Positions 25,633 through 34,198 of a stretch of DNA of 64,000 nucleotides are shown piece after piece; position 1 is the stretch's first letter, and the number at the start of each line of letters is the position of its first letter. Under the pieces are notes generated by a model, which had not been told where the DNA came from, searched no databases, and was given only the letters and a program-made list of their open reading frames with translations. A program made the translations under genes and the position numbers. This DNA is from Comamonadaceae bacterium (GTDB lineage Bacteria > Pseudomonadota > Gammaproteobacteria > Burkholderiales > Burkholderiaceae_C). The stretch covers positions 1-64,000 of the forward strand of contig JAIXRJ010000016.1 of NCBI GenBank assembly GCA_027485235.1, given 5' to 3'.

Positions 25633-26343
25633 TCAGACACCCAGGTACTCATGCAGCATGCCCATCTTGGCGGAGAGCTCGTGCGAACTGAAAGTCTCCA
25701 CCATCTGGCCATGTTCCATCACGTAAAACCGGTCGGCCAAGGGCGCGGCAAACCGGAAGTTTTGTTCCACCATGATGATCGTGAAGCCCTTGGCCTTGAG
25801 GGCCGTGATCATGCGGGCCAAGGCCTGCACGATGACCGGGGCCAGGCCTTCGGAAATTTCGTCGAGCAGCAAAAAGCGTGCGCCTGTGCGCAGGATGCGC
25901 CCCACCGCCAGCATTTGCTGCTCCCCCCCCGACAGGCGGGTGCCCGGGCTGTTGCGGCGCTCCAGCAGGTTGGGGAACATGTCGTAGATTTCTTCCACCG
26001 TCATGCCGTTGGGGGCAATCACCGGTGGCAGCATCAGGTTTTCTTCGCAGGTCAGGGCCGAGAAAATGCCGCGCTCCTCGGGGCAATAACCCAGGCCGAG
26101 TTTGGCGATCTGGTGCGGTGCCCAATGCACGGTCTCTTGCCCATTGATGGTGATGGAGCCGGTGCGCCGCCCGACCAGACCCAGGATGGACTTGACAGTG
26201 GTGGTGCGCCCGGCGCCGTTGCGCCCCAGCAGCGTGACCACTTCGCCTTCGTTGACGGTCATGTCCACCCCGTGCAGGATGTGCGACTCGCCGTACCAGG
26301 ACTGCAGGTTGCTGATGCGCAGGTATTCTTTGGAGTCAGCCAT
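25633..26343 (-). CDS. livF: ABC transporter ATPase LivF with Arg in Walker A
   Basis: 236 aa. Signature LSGGEQQMLAVGR and Walker B FLLLDEISEGLAP are intact. Walker A reads GRNGAGRTTT: the invariant lysine that contacts ATP phosphates is Arg46, from a CGC codon. The partner LivG has a normal GPNGAGKTT, so ATP hydrolysis at one site is expected, with the LivF site possibly degenerate. The ATG at 26343 overlaps the livG stop by 8 bp. Confidence 0.9.
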   Translation of the reverse strand: MADSKEYLRISNLQSWYGESHILHGVDMTVNEGEVVTLLGRNGAGRTTTVKSILGLVGRRTGSITINGQETVHWAPHQIAKLGLGYCPEERGIFSALTCEENLMLPPVIAPNGMTVEEIYDMFPNLLERRNSPGTRLSGGEQQMLAVGRILRTGARFLLLDEISEGLAPVIVQALARMITALKAKGFTIIMVEQNFRFAAPLADRFYVMEHGQMVETFSSHELSAKMGMLHEYLGV

Positions 26344-27112
26344 GGGCCCCCTCCAGTTGGTTATCGGCGGTGCCCATATAGGCCTCCAGCACTTGGGGAT
26401 TTTTTGACACCACTTCGTAAGGTCCTTCTGCAATCACTTGACCACGTTGCAAGACACTGATGGTGTCTGCAATCTTGGACACCACGCTCATGTTGTGCTC
26501 CACCATCAGGATGGTGCGGTTGGCGCCGACTTTCTTGATCAGCTGCGTGACGCGGTCCACGTCTTCGTGGCCCATGCCCTGGGTGGGCTCGTCCAGCAGC
26601 ATCAGTTCGGGGTCCATGGCCAGCGTGGTGGCGATCTCCAGGGCGCGCTTGCGGCCGTAGGGCAGCTCCACCGCGGTCAAGTCGGCCATGCTGCCCAAAT
26701 CGACCTGGTCCAGCAAGGCCATGGCTTTGTCGTTGAGTCGGTTCAGGCTCCGCTCGGAACGCCAAAAGTGCATCGACATGCCGGTGGCGCGTTGCAAACC
26801 AATGCGCACGTTTTCCATCACCGTGAGGTTGGGGAAGGTGGCCGAAATCTGGAACGAACGCACGATGCCCCGCCGCGCCACCTGAGAAGGCTTTTCGCCG
26901 GTGATGTCGTGGCCATTGAACAAGATCTGTCCTTGGGTCGGGATCAGGAACTTGGTCAGCAGGTTGAACACCGTGGTTTTGCCTGCACCGTTGGGGCCAA
27001 TCAAGGCGTGGATTTGGCCGCGCTGGACGCCCAGGTTGACGCTGTTGACGGCAACAAATCCCTTGAACTCCTTGACGAGCTCACGGGTTTCGAGAATGAA
27101 TTCTTTGGACAT
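26336..27112 (-). CDS. livG: ABC transporter ATPase LivG
   Basis: 258 aa. Walker A GPNGAGKTT (about 38-46), Walker B ELMLLDEPTQGMG and the H-loop MVEHNMSVV. The usual signature motif is replaced by AVELPYGRKRALEIA, as is normal for LivG. First gene of the five-gene transporter operon; the 162-bp upstream gap holds a 17-bp palindrome (27217-27233). Confidence 0.93.
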   Translation of the reverse strand: MSKEFILETRELVKEFKGFVAVNSVNLGVQRGQIHALIGPNGAGKTTVFNLLTKFLIPTQGQILFNGHDITGEKPSQVARRGIVRSFQISATFPNLTVMENVRIGLQRATGMSMHFWRSERSLNRLNDKAMALLDQVDLGSMADLTAVELPYGRKRALEIATTLAMDPELMLLDEPTQGMGHEDVDRVTQLIKKVGANRTILMVEHNMSVVSKIADTISVLQRGQVIAEGPYEVVSKNPQVLEAYMGTADNQLEGAHG

Positions 27113-27216
27113 GACTTGAGAACAAGGTTCCTGTTAATGGCCCTGCTTCAAGATCGCAGCACGGCCTGCCGCATTGTGTGTGGATCGTGGACCATGTGCC
27201 GTCATGGTTATCCCGA

Positions 27217-27233
27217 ACGTGTGTCTCACACGT
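27217..27233. promoter_or_regulatory. Perfect 7+3+7 palindrome upstream of livG
   Basis: ACGTGTG-TCT-CACACGT lies in the gap between the SDR gene and livG, about 105 bp before the livG start. Its symmetry and distance suit an operator; a role as transcript-end hairpin for the SDR gene is the alternative. Confidence 0.4.
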
Positions 27234-27274
27234 GTCTGTGTGCCGTGTGCCATGCACACAAGCGTTGAAAAAAC

Positions 27275-28057
27275 TCAGCTCAAGACCATGCCGCCATCCA
27301 AATGGATGGATTGCCCTGTCATGCCTCGAGACTCGGCACAGCCCAGGTAAACCGCCAGGCTGGCAATCTCGGAGGGCTCCAGCACACGGCCCAGTGGCAC
27401 ACGTGTCAGCATGGCCTTGACCAGGTCATCGCCACTGATGCCCGAGCTGTGAGCCACCTGTGCCTTGAGCTCTTCGACCATGTCGGTCTGGATGAAGCCA
27501 GGACAGATCGCATTGACCGTGACTTTGTAGGGGCTCGCTTCCAGCGCCAGACAACGCGTCAAACCCACCACCGCGTGCTTGCTCACGTTGTAGGCGCTTT
27601 GGTTGCGTGACCCCCATTTGCCCGCTGTCGACGCCATGTTGATGATGCGACCATGCTGGCGCGCCTGCATGCCGGGCAAACACGCTTGTGTGAAGTGCAG
27701 CACGCCAAACAGGTTCACATCCAGCATGTCCTGAAAGTCTTGCGGCAGATAGTCCATGAAGGGCTTGGCGCGGTACACGCCGGCGTTGTTGACCAGCACA
27801 TCCACGCGGCCAAAGCGTTGCTCGACCTGTTCAACAGCGGCAAAGCAAGCGTTGCGGTCGGTCACGTTCAGGCCCACGGTCATGATGCGGTCGGCGGGCA
27901 AGCCCAAGGCCTCCTTGACCTCACTCAGACGGGCTTGGTCGGTGGCCACCAGACACAGACTGGCGCCTTCGGCCGCATAAGCCTCGGCAATGGCGCGGCC
28001 GATGCCACGGCTGGCGCCGGTGATGATGGCGACTTGCTGCTCTAGGCGATGGGGCAT
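27275..28057 (-). CDS. SDR-family dehydrogenase, 3-hydroxybutyrate dehydrogenase-like
   Basis: 260 aa classic SDR. Cofactor motif TGASRGIGRAIA (12-23), NNAG, catalytic MASTAGKWGSRNQSAYNVSK with Tyr and Lys, and PGFIQTDMVEEL after the active site. The last pattern and the length resemble D-3-hydroxybutyrate dehydrogenase, though substrate preference is uncertain. The ATG at 28057 is the family start; the frame is open far upstream (into the desaturase gene on the same strand) without similarity. It follows the desaturase gene by 20 bp and may be cotranscribed. Confidence 0.8.
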   Translation of the reverse strand: MPHRLEQQVAIITGASRGIGRAIAEAYAAEGASLCLVATDQARLSEVKEALGLPADRIMTVGLNVTDRNACFAAVEQVEQRFGRVDVLVNNAGVYRAKPFMDYLPQDFQDMLDVNLFGVLHFTQACLPGMQARQHGRIINMASTAGKWGSRNQSAYNVSKHAVVGLTRCLALEASPYKVTVNAICPGFIQTDMVEELKAQVAHSSGISGDDLVKAMLTRVPLGRVLEPSEIASLAVYLGCAESRGMTGQSIHLDGGMVLS

Positions 28058-28077
28058 GTGGGTCCTGCGGTGGAGAT

Positions 28078-29055
28078 TCAGAGGAGTGCGGCGCGCTTGC
28101 GTTGACCCTGGGGTGCGCCGGGCTTGCTGTCGTCGTGCGGCTTGGACACCGCTTGGCGCAGGACCTGCCCATAGCCCTGAGCCAGTTCCATGCGAGGCGC
28201 GAGACCTTGCGCGATCAGCATGCGGTGCGCCGCAGGCAACTTCCAGCAGGGTGTGAAGACAAACAGGTGGTGCTCCAAGTGGTAATTCACCCAATACGGC
28301 GCCAGCACCATGCGCATGCCCCAGTTCGTCAGGGTGGTGCGGGTGTTGCGCAGGCGGTCGTTGTTGTCGCCCACCACCGCATGCTCGGCGATGTTGCGGA
28401 TGCGGCTGATGACTTGGTACCAGGTCAGCAAAGGCAACAGCCACAGCGCAAAGTACGCCCACCACACGCCGGCTGCAGCGTTGATGGCGAAGATCAGCGC
28501 ATTGCTCAGCACGAAATACTTTTCGGCATGCCAAAGGTTCAGCCAGCGCTTCAGGCGGCTGGCGTCATCGCCCATTTCCGTGCGGAAAGTTTCCAGGCGC
28601 CGCTGGTAGCCCGTGATGCCCAGGATGTCGCGCCGCATTTTGCGCCAGAAGCTTTGCCGGGTGATGGGAAAGGGCGCCGACAAGATCAGGTCCGGGTCCT
28701 CGGCTTGCTGGGTGTGGCGGTGGTGGCTCAGGTGGTAAGGGCGGTAGAGCGTGAGGCTGGCCCCCACCGGCCAACCACACAAAAAAGCGCCCAGCGTGTC
28801 ATTGAGCCGGGTGTTTTTGAACAAGGCGCGGTGCGCCGCGTCGTGCATCAGGATCGCCAGGCCCAGCTGCCGCCCGCCTATGACGACCACGGCGACGATG
28901 AAGCTCAAAGGGTTGGGCCAGACGATGAAAAACCCCATGGCCAGCGCGATCACGCCCCAGGCATGCAGCACCAAGTAAGCACCCATCCAGTCCGAGCGTT
29001 TGCGCAGTTCGGCGTCTTGCTCGGGGCTGAGTGTGGGCTGTGCGGCTGTGGCCAT
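28078..29055 (-). CDS. Membrane fatty acid desaturase
   Basis: 325 aa with four predicted membrane helices and three histidine boxes: HDAAH (71-75), HLSHHRH (108-114) and YHLEHHLF near residue 265. These bind the di-iron centre of acyl-lipid or acyl-CoA desaturases and related hydroxylases. The positional and substrate specificity cannot be read. No dedicated ferredoxin gene is adjacent. Downstream SDR is close (20 bp). Confidence 0.85.
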   Translation of the reverse strand: MATAAQPTLSPEQDAELRKRSDWMGAYLVLHAWGVIALAMGFFIVWPNPLSFIVAVVVIGGRQLGLAILMHDAAHRALFKNTRLNDTLGAFLCGWPVGASLTLYRPYHLSHHRHTQQAEDPDLILSAPFPITRQSFWRKMRRDILGITGYQRRLETFRTEMGDDASRLKRWLNLWHAEKYFVLSNALIFAINAAAGVWWAYFALWLLPLLTWYQVISRIRNIAEHAVVGDNNDRLRNTRTTLTNWGMRMVLAPYWVNYHLEHHLFVFTPCWKLPAAHRMLIAQGLAPRMELAQGYGQVLRQAVSKPHDDSKPGAPQGQRKRAALL

Positions 29056-29139
29056 GGTCTGACATCAAAAAGGCAAAAGGATCATCTTGGGATGAAACCT
29101 ATGCCCCATCAGTCACTGAAGTGACCTGCTGCGATCCGA

Positions 29140-29718
29140 TCAGCGTTGGCCGTCGTGGACCGAGACCTTGTCTTGGGTCAAGCCACCCAGACGGGAGTGC
29201 ACCCGTCCCCCTGTGCCCATGACCAAAGCAAACAAGATCTCGTTGGGCCGCGGGGCGTCCTGAAGTCCGACTTCCATGCTGTTGAAATGGCTGCGCACAT
29301 AACTGGCATGGATGTAATGCACTGGCACCATCAGGCGATAACCGGTGTGCGCCACCGCCTTGCTGGCCGGCACGATGGCTTTGGGCTCGCCCAGAACCTT
29401 GCGCATGGCCCAGCCGCCCGCTTCGTGCCAGACCGCGCCGTGCTCCATCTCGCCATTCACGCCCACGATGGCCGCTTTGCTGTAGACCTCGATCTTGTCT
29501 TGGCCCAGCGTGTCCACCAACTCTTGCGCCAGCAAGGTGCCCAAAGACCGCAGCTCTGCCATGAAAGGCATCAGGTCGGGTTCGTAACGCCCCGCGTAGG
29601 GGTTTTGGATCACAGCACAGGCGGCGGCCAGTTTCAGCGGGGTGTCCGTGACCGGGCCGCCGTCGTGGTAAGTGGTTTCGATCGTCAAACTGCGTTTGCG
29701 AATTTCAATCAATGGCAT
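29140..29718 (-). CDS. Amino acid synthesis (AA_synth, DUF1185) family protein
   Basis: 192 aa. The protein matches the AA_synth family in blocks such as ETTYHDGG near the N-terminus, QNPYAGRYEPDLMPFM and the end FALVMGTGGRVHSRLGG. Some family members are linked to catabolism or to growth on unusual nitrogen sources, but no activity is established. Last gene of a co-directional cluster with a Bug binding protein, MDR, FAH and VOC genes. Confidence 0.75.
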   Translation of the reverse strand: MPLIEIRKRSLTIETTYHDGGPVTDTPLKLAAACAVIQNPYAGRYEPDLMPFMAELRSLGTLLAQELVDTLGQDKIEVYSKAAIVGVNGEMEHGAVWHEAGGWAMRKVLGEPKAIVPASKAVAHTGYRLMVPVHYIHASYVRSHFNSMEVGLQDAPRPNEILFALVMGTGGRVHSRLGGLTQDKVSVHDGQR

Positions 29719-29742
29719 GTGGGATCCTGGGTTCAGAGAAAT

Positions 29743-30711
29743 TCATTGCTTGGGGATTTTGGCGTCGTTGACGACCTGAATCCATTTTTGGGTTTGTCCT
29801 GCGACCAAGGTGCGCATTTCTTCGGGCGTGCTGCCGCGCACCTCACCGCCCATGTCTTCCAGCCGGGTCTTGACGGCGGGCAGCACAATCGCTTTTTGCA
29901 ATTCGGCATTCAGGCGATCGACCACCGGGCGCGGCGTTCCTGCGGGAGCCATCAAGCCGGCCCAGGACTGCACGTCATAGCCCGCCACACCCTGTTCAGT
30001 GACCGTGGGCACATCCGGCAGTCCTTGCCACCTTTGCGGCCCCGTGGTGGCAATCGCCCGCAGCTTGCCGCCTTTGATGTTGGCCATCACCGCGGTGGGT
30101 GGGGCAATGATCATCGGGATTTCGCCACTGAGCAATGCCGTCAGCGAGGCCGAGTCGCCCCTGAAAGGGACATGCAGCAACTGGGTTTTGGACATGCTGG
30201 CCAACAGCTCACCGGCCAGGTGGTGGGTCGAACCAATGCCCGCTGTGCCGTAGCTGATTTCTGTTGGATTGGCTTTGGCACTGGCCAGCAAGGCCGTCAG
30301 ACTTTGGAATTTGCTGTTGGCCGGAACCACCACCAGAAACGGGAAATACGTGATGGTGCTCACCATCTCGAAGTCTTGCACCGTTCGGTAAGCCAGGTTG
30401 TTGTAAAGCGCGCCTGCAACGGCATGTCCGCCAGTCGCCAAGAGCAGGGTGTAGCCATCGGGCCTGGCTTTGGACACCGTGGTGGCTGCAATCGTGCCAC
30501 CGGCCCCGGCCTGCGCCTCCACCACCATGGACTGCGCCAGGCCCTTGCTCATCTCTTGGCTGACGGCTCTGGCAATCGCATCGGCGTTGCCGCCCGGAGC
30601 GAAGCCTTGCAGCACCTTGATGGGGCGTTCCGGGTAGGTTTGAGCGAAAGCCTGGAAGGGCAGAACCAGCGCGCTGGCGCTCAAAGCGATGAGTAAATGT
30701 CGACGGATCAT
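29743..30711 (-). CDS. Bug/TctC-family substrate-binding protein
   Basis: 322 aa. Signal peptide ends LPFQAFAQ; then TYPERPIKVLQGFAPGG and VVEAQAGAGGTIAATTV, family hallmarks. It should capture a carboxylate in the periplasm. A CAGGAGA site precedes the ATG at 30711; a possible start 27 bp upstream has no site. Located inside the GntR-linked cluster, so its ligand is probably the substrate of that cluster or its precursor. No TctAB genes in the window. Confidence 0.9.
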   Translation of the reverse strand: MIRRHLLIALSASALVLPFQAFAQTYPERPIKVLQGFAPGGNADAIARAVSQEMSKGLAQSMVVEAQAGAGGTIAATTVSKARPDGYTLLLATGGHAVAGALYNNLAYRTVQDFEMVSTITYFPFLVVVPANSKFQSLTALLASAKANPTEISYGTAGIGSTHHLAGELLASMSKTQLLHVPFRGDSASLTALLSGEIPMIIAPPTAVMANIKGGKLRAIATTGPQRWQGLPDVPTVTEQGVAGYDVQSWAGLMAPAGTPRPVVDRLNAELQKAIVLPAVKTRLEDMGGEVRGSTPEEMRTLVAGQTQKWIQVVNDAKIPKQ

Positions 30712-30772
30712 TTTTTGTCTCCTGTTGGAAAAAAACATGCAGCCTCTCTGCGGACGCTTGCATGCACGAACT

Positions 30773-31768
30773 TCACGGTTGCATCACCAGCTTGCCGCTG
30801 ACCCCGCCTTGATCGAGCAAGACGTGGGTTTGGCGGACTTCGCTGAGTTTGAAAATCTGGTGTTCAGGCGGCCGCACATGCCCTTGCGCCATCAACGCGA
30901 TGGCTTCGTCCATCAGTGCGCGACGCGCCAGAGGGTCCTCGTCGAAGGTGTGCATGGAAAAGCAGCGCACGGCCAAGCTCTTGCCCAGGAATTTGCGAAG
31001 CACCTGAAACACGTCCTCGGTGGGCATGCCCTGAACTATGTTGTACGACACCACCGTGCCCAGCGGGGCCAAGCTGTGCAAGCCATCGATCAGGCTTTGC
31101 CCACCCAGATGGTCGAACACCAGGTCCACACCACGGCCTTGCGTGAGCGTTTGAATTGGGGCCGTCAGATTTTCTTGCCCTGTGCACACCACATGGTCAA
31201 AACCATGGCCCCGTGCGTATTGGCTTTTGTCGGCAGTTCGGCTGGTGCCGATCGTGCCAAAACCCCGGTGCCGGGCGACTTGAGCCAGCATGCCCGCCAC
31301 GCCGCCCGAGGCGCCTGTGATCAGCACATGCGGCTTTGCGGTGTGGGCTTGGCCTGCCACGCGCATGAGGGCCAAGGCCAGTTGCAAGTTGGGCAGGCTG
31401 ACGGCGTCTTCAAAAGCCACCGTGGGCGGCAAGCGGTAAGGCGCATCTTGCCCCACCACGATGGCCTCGGCATAGCAGCCGCCGCGCTGGGGCAGTTCGC
31501 GGGCACTCACCAGCACCCGGTCGCCCATTTGCCACTGCGCCACACCTTCGCCCACGGCATCGACCACACCGGCCAGTTCTGCACCCGGGATGGCGGGCAG
31601 TGGGGGCATCCATTTGTAGGTGCCTTGGCGGATCAGCACATCGGGTCGGCCCACGCCAATGGCCTGGGCCTTCACGCGCACCTGTCCAGGGCCGGGCTGG
31701 GGATCGGGCAGATCCACCAGCCGCAAGCTTTCCGGCCCGCCGGGCACCTGGACTTGGATGGCTTGCAT
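30773..31768 (-). CDS. Zinc-independent MDR oxidoreductase (quinone reductase-like)
   Basis: 331 aa medium-chain dehydrogenase/reductase. The N-terminal GroES-like part has GVGRPDVLIRQG; the Rossmann motif is VLITGASGGVAGMLAQVA. The zinc-binding Cys/His ligands of alcohol dehydrogenases are lacking, so an NADPH-dependent quinone or enone reductase is likely. It starts 2 bp after the FAH gene ends; strong coupling in one operon is expected. Confidence 0.85.
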   Translation of the reverse strand: MQAIQVQVPGGPESLRLVDLPDPQPGPGQVRVKAQAIGVGRPDVLIRQGTYKWMPPLPAIPGAELAGVVDAVGEGVAQWQMGDRVLVSARELPQRGGCYAEAIVVGQDAPYRLPPTVAFEDAVSLPNLQLALALMRVAGQAHTAKPHVLITGASGGVAGMLAQVARHRGFGTIGTSRTADKSQYARGHGFDHVVCTGQENLTAPIQTLTQGRGVDLVFDHLGGQSLIDGLHSLAPLGTVVSYNIVQGMPTEDVFQVLRKFLGKSLAVRCFSMHTFDEDPLARRALMDEAIALMAQGHVRPPEHQIFKLSEVRQTHVLLDQGGVSGKLVMQP

Positions 31769-31770
31769 GT

Positions 31771-32637
31771 TCAGGCTTGGGCGGCGATGGGGTTGACCAA
31801 GGTGCCAATGCCTTCGATTTCGACTTCGCACACATCACCTGGCTTCATGAACCAAGCGGGCTTGCGGCTCCAGCCCACACCCGCAGGCGTGCCCGTGGCG
31901 ATCACGTCGCCGGGCACCAAGGTGAAAATAGTGGAGGCATAGCGGATCAGTTTGGCGATCGGGAAGATCATGTGGCCGGTATGGCTCGACTGCACGACTT
32001 CACCGTTCAGGCGCGTGACCAGTTTGAGTTCCTGGTTGGGGGCGATCTCGTCGGCGGTGACCATCCAGGGGCCAAAGCCACCGGTGGACTCGAAGTTTTT
32101 GCCCGAAGCGATTTGCTTGGCGTGGAATTGCCATTCCCGGATGCTGCCATCGTTGTAACAAGAGTAGCCCGCCACATGGTCAAAGGCGTCGGCTTCTGCG
32201 ATGTTGCGGCCTTCCTTGCCAATGATCACGGCCAGCTCACCTTCCCAGTCGAGCGAGCCCGACACCTTGGGGCAGATGATGGGTTGACCATGCGCCACTT
32301 GCGAGCGCCAGACACGCAAGAAGATGGGCGGCTCTTCGGACAGTTCGCGGTGCATGCCAGCGGCCAGCACTTCCTGGTGGTGGTCCATGTAGTTGCGCAC
32401 GGCGCAGACGATCTTTTCAGGCTTGGGAATCACCGGCAAGAAGGTGATGTCGGCCAGTTTCACGTCGGCGGTTTTGTTCGCCACATCCTGCTTGGCGTTC
32501 AGGTAGGCACCCGAGGCGATGTAGTCCGTCAGCGTGGCGTATTGCGGCAGGGCTTTCCCCAGGTCAAGGATGGCGTCAGCGCCGACCAGCGCGCCCCAGG
32601 TTTCACGGCCTTGGTGGATGAAGGAAAGCAATTTCAT
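31771..32637 (-). CDS. Fumarylacetoacetate hydrolase-family protein
   Basis: 288 aa. The C-terminal FAH fold has the metal-binding Asp-x-Glu region (LDWEGELAVIIGKEGRNI) and the end motif PGDVIATGTPAGVGWSRKP. Enzymes of this family cleave or decarboxylate 3-oxo acids and hydrate dienoates in aromatic degradation (acylpyruvases, ureidoglycolate lyase-like). The ATG at 32637 starts MKLLSFIHQG, a usual family N-terminus. Cluster mates suggest a ring-cleavage-type or keto-acid pathway. Confidence 0.88.
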   Translation of the reverse strand: MKLLSFIHQGRETWGALVGADAILDLGKALPQYATLTDYIASGAYLNAKQDVANKTADVKLADITFLPVIPKPEKIVCAVRNYMDHHQEVLAAGMHRELSEEPPIFLRVWRSQVAHGQPIICPKVSGSLDWEGELAVIIGKEGRNIAEADAFDHVAGYSCYNDGSIREWQFHAKQIASGKNFESTGGFGPWMVTADEIAPNQELKLVTRLNGEVVQSSHTGHMIFPIAKLIRYASTIFTLVPGDVIATGTPAGVGWSRKPAWFMKPGDVCEVEIEGIGTLVNPIAAQA

Positions 32638-32671
32638 GGAAAGTCCTTGTGGGTTGATTCGGTAACGGGGT

Positions 32672-33211
32672 TCAGTGGGCTTGGCCGAATTGGGCTTGCC
32701 ATTGGTCAATCGGCATGAAACTCGGGTCGCTTCTGCAAATGGCCTCGGTCTCGCGCAAGAGGGTGGCGTCGTCCTGGCTCAAATCCAGCGGGTCGCCGTG
32801 CGGCTGCGAGATGTAGAAGGGCATGTCGATGTAAATCTCCACCGTGTTGCCCTCCGGGTCTGCAAAATAAACCGACAAGGCGTTGCCGTGGTTCAAGGGC
32901 AGCACTCGGCTGGCGCCCAGGGCCACCGCTTTGTCCCTCAGTTCGCGCAGGGATTGGATCGAGGGCACCGCAAAAGACAGTTGCATCACGGTGCTGAACG
33001 TGGCCTCTGCTGGGCGTCCGCCAGCGATGACCAGTTGGTGGTGCTGGTGCGGGCTCGCGCTCAAAAACACCAAGGGCGCCTTGAAGGTCTTGCCTACGCC
33101 ACGGTCGGTTTGGACCAAGCCGAAAACGCTGGTGTAAAAGTGCACCATTTTCTCGACATCGGTCACGTAGAGGCCGAAATGGGAGAGGGTGGGTTGACTG
33201 ACGTTCAGCAT
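32672..33211 (-). CDS. VOC-family protein (glyoxalase/extradiol-dioxygenase fold)
   Basis: 179 aa. One vicinal-oxygen-chelate module pair: SHFGLYVTDVEKMVHFYTSV opens the first and FADPEGNTVEIYID closes the second, with metal-site His11-like and Glu residues. Might be an extradiol dioxygenase or an isomerase/lyase. The last ~45 residues are an extension seen in catabolic VOC proteins. It is the first enzyme gene after the regulator, 30 bp downstream. Confidence 0.82.
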   Translation of the reverse strand: MLNVSQPTLSHFGLYVTDVEKMVHFYTSVFGLVQTDRGVGKTFKAPLVFLSASPHQHHQLVIAGGRPAEATFSTVMQLSFAVPSIQSLRELRDKAVALGASRVLPLNHGNALSVYFADPEGNTVEIYIDMPFYISQPHGDPLDLSQDDATLLRETEAICRSDPSFMPIDQWQAQFGQAH

Positions 33212-33241
33212 AGGGGTCTCCGAATGGGGGGGTGAAACGGC

Positions 33242-33931
33242 TCAGAGGCCTTGTTTTTGCAGCGAGGCAAAGGCCGCCATCACATTGCGTTGGGTGCTGT
33301 GGATGTGCTCGAACAGCAGCGCGGCAGCGGTCTCGCCATCGCGCCGAAGCACTGCTTTCAGCAAGGCGCGGTGTTCTTCGTCCTTCTTTTTGGAGACCGT
33401 CCGGTGGCGTGCGGCAAAGTGCCGGTAGCGCTCGGCCTGGTCGAACAGGCTCATGCTCCACTGCCGTTGGCGCTCTGAAGGACAAGCCCCAAGCAGGGCC
33501 ATGTGGAAGTCCCGGTGGCGCTGGCTCCATTCGGCGTCCAGCACGACAGGGCCTTGCGGCAGACGCGATTCGATTTTTTCGAGGCGGTGGAAAGTGGCCA
33601 CGATCTGCCCTTCCCAAGCGTCGTCACCGGCCTCGATGGACTCCTTCAAGGCCGGGATGTCCAGCATCAAACGCATTTTGGTGATGTCGGCCAGGTCGGT
33701 CGGCGAGATCGGCGTGACCCGAAACCCCCGACGTTCATCCGCTTTGACCAAGCCTTCTTGCACCAGACGGTTCAAGGCCTCCCGCAGCGGGCTGCTGGAA
33801 AAACCATACATCTGCTGCAAGGCGTCGACCTTGAGCTTGCCATCAGGGGCATGGCGACCCGACAAAACATCGCCGCGCAGCACCTGAAAGGCTTGCTCGG
33901 ACAAGGTGGCGGGAGGTGTTGGGTTTTGCAT
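33242..33931 (-). CDS. GntR-family regulator (FCD domain) of the catabolic cluster
   Basis: 229 aa. N-terminal winged helix (QMYGFSSSPLREALNRLVQE, wing DERRGFRV) and helical FCD effector domain with His residues for a metal. It is the first gene of a co-directional run with VOC, FAH, MDR, Bug and AA_synth genes, so local control with a pathway intermediate as effector is likely. The upstream gap (33932-34198) would hold the promoter. Confidence 0.88.
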   Translation of the reverse strand: MQNPTPPATLSEQAFQVLRGDVLSGRHAPDGKLKVDALQQMYGFSSSPLREALNRLVQEGLVKADERRGFRVTPISPTDLADITKMRLMLDIPALKESIEAGDDAWEGQIVATFHRLEKIESRLPQGPVVLDAEWSQRHRDFHMALLGACPSERQRQWSMSLFDQAERYRHFAARHRTVSKKKDEEHRALLKAVLRRDGETAAALLFEHIHSTQRNVMAAFASLQKQGL

Positions 33932-34198
33932 GATTCATTGATTGTGCATAAAAAAGAAATTGTGCGTATTCGCGCAAACCCTGATCGCCCAGCATGTGAG
34001 CCTTCTTTGTTGACCCTGTCTGGCAGAGCGGATGCGATCCGGGATCCACTGAGCGCAGCAGGCGTTTGCAAAGTGCAAGGCTGAACCTTGGATCCCGGGT
34101 CTTGGCCCGGGATGACAAAAACAGGGGCTGAGCAGAAAATTCAACCCCATCGGGCCGGATCAACAAGGCTTGGCTTCTGGCCAGAGGTGCGAAGCGGC
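33932..34198. other. 267-bp intergenic region with REP-like palindrome
   Basis: No gene on either strand. It separates the catabolic cluster from mnmE. It includes the inverted repeat described separately and a half-copy GATCCGGGATC near 34038-34048. A promoter for the GntR gene is expected at the left side. Confidence 0.5.
34092..34113. repeat. REP-like inverted repeat
   Basis: ATCCCGGG-TCTTGG-CCCGGGAT, an 8-bp perfect stem followed by GACAAA. This form is common as a dispersed intergenic palindrome in proteobacterial genomes. Only one full copy is in the window. Confidence 0.6.

Noticed and set aside
23374..26460. Open frame of over 1000 codons on the plus strand
   Set aside because: It is antisense to livM, livH, the binding protein and livF; composition is His/Gln/Gly-rich without any domain, an effect of G+C-rich codon bias.
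28058..28534. N-terminal extension of the 3-hydroxybutyrate dehydrogenase-like SDR
   Set aside because: Frame is open but overlaps the desaturase gene on the same strand and lacks similarity; SDR fold begins at 28057.
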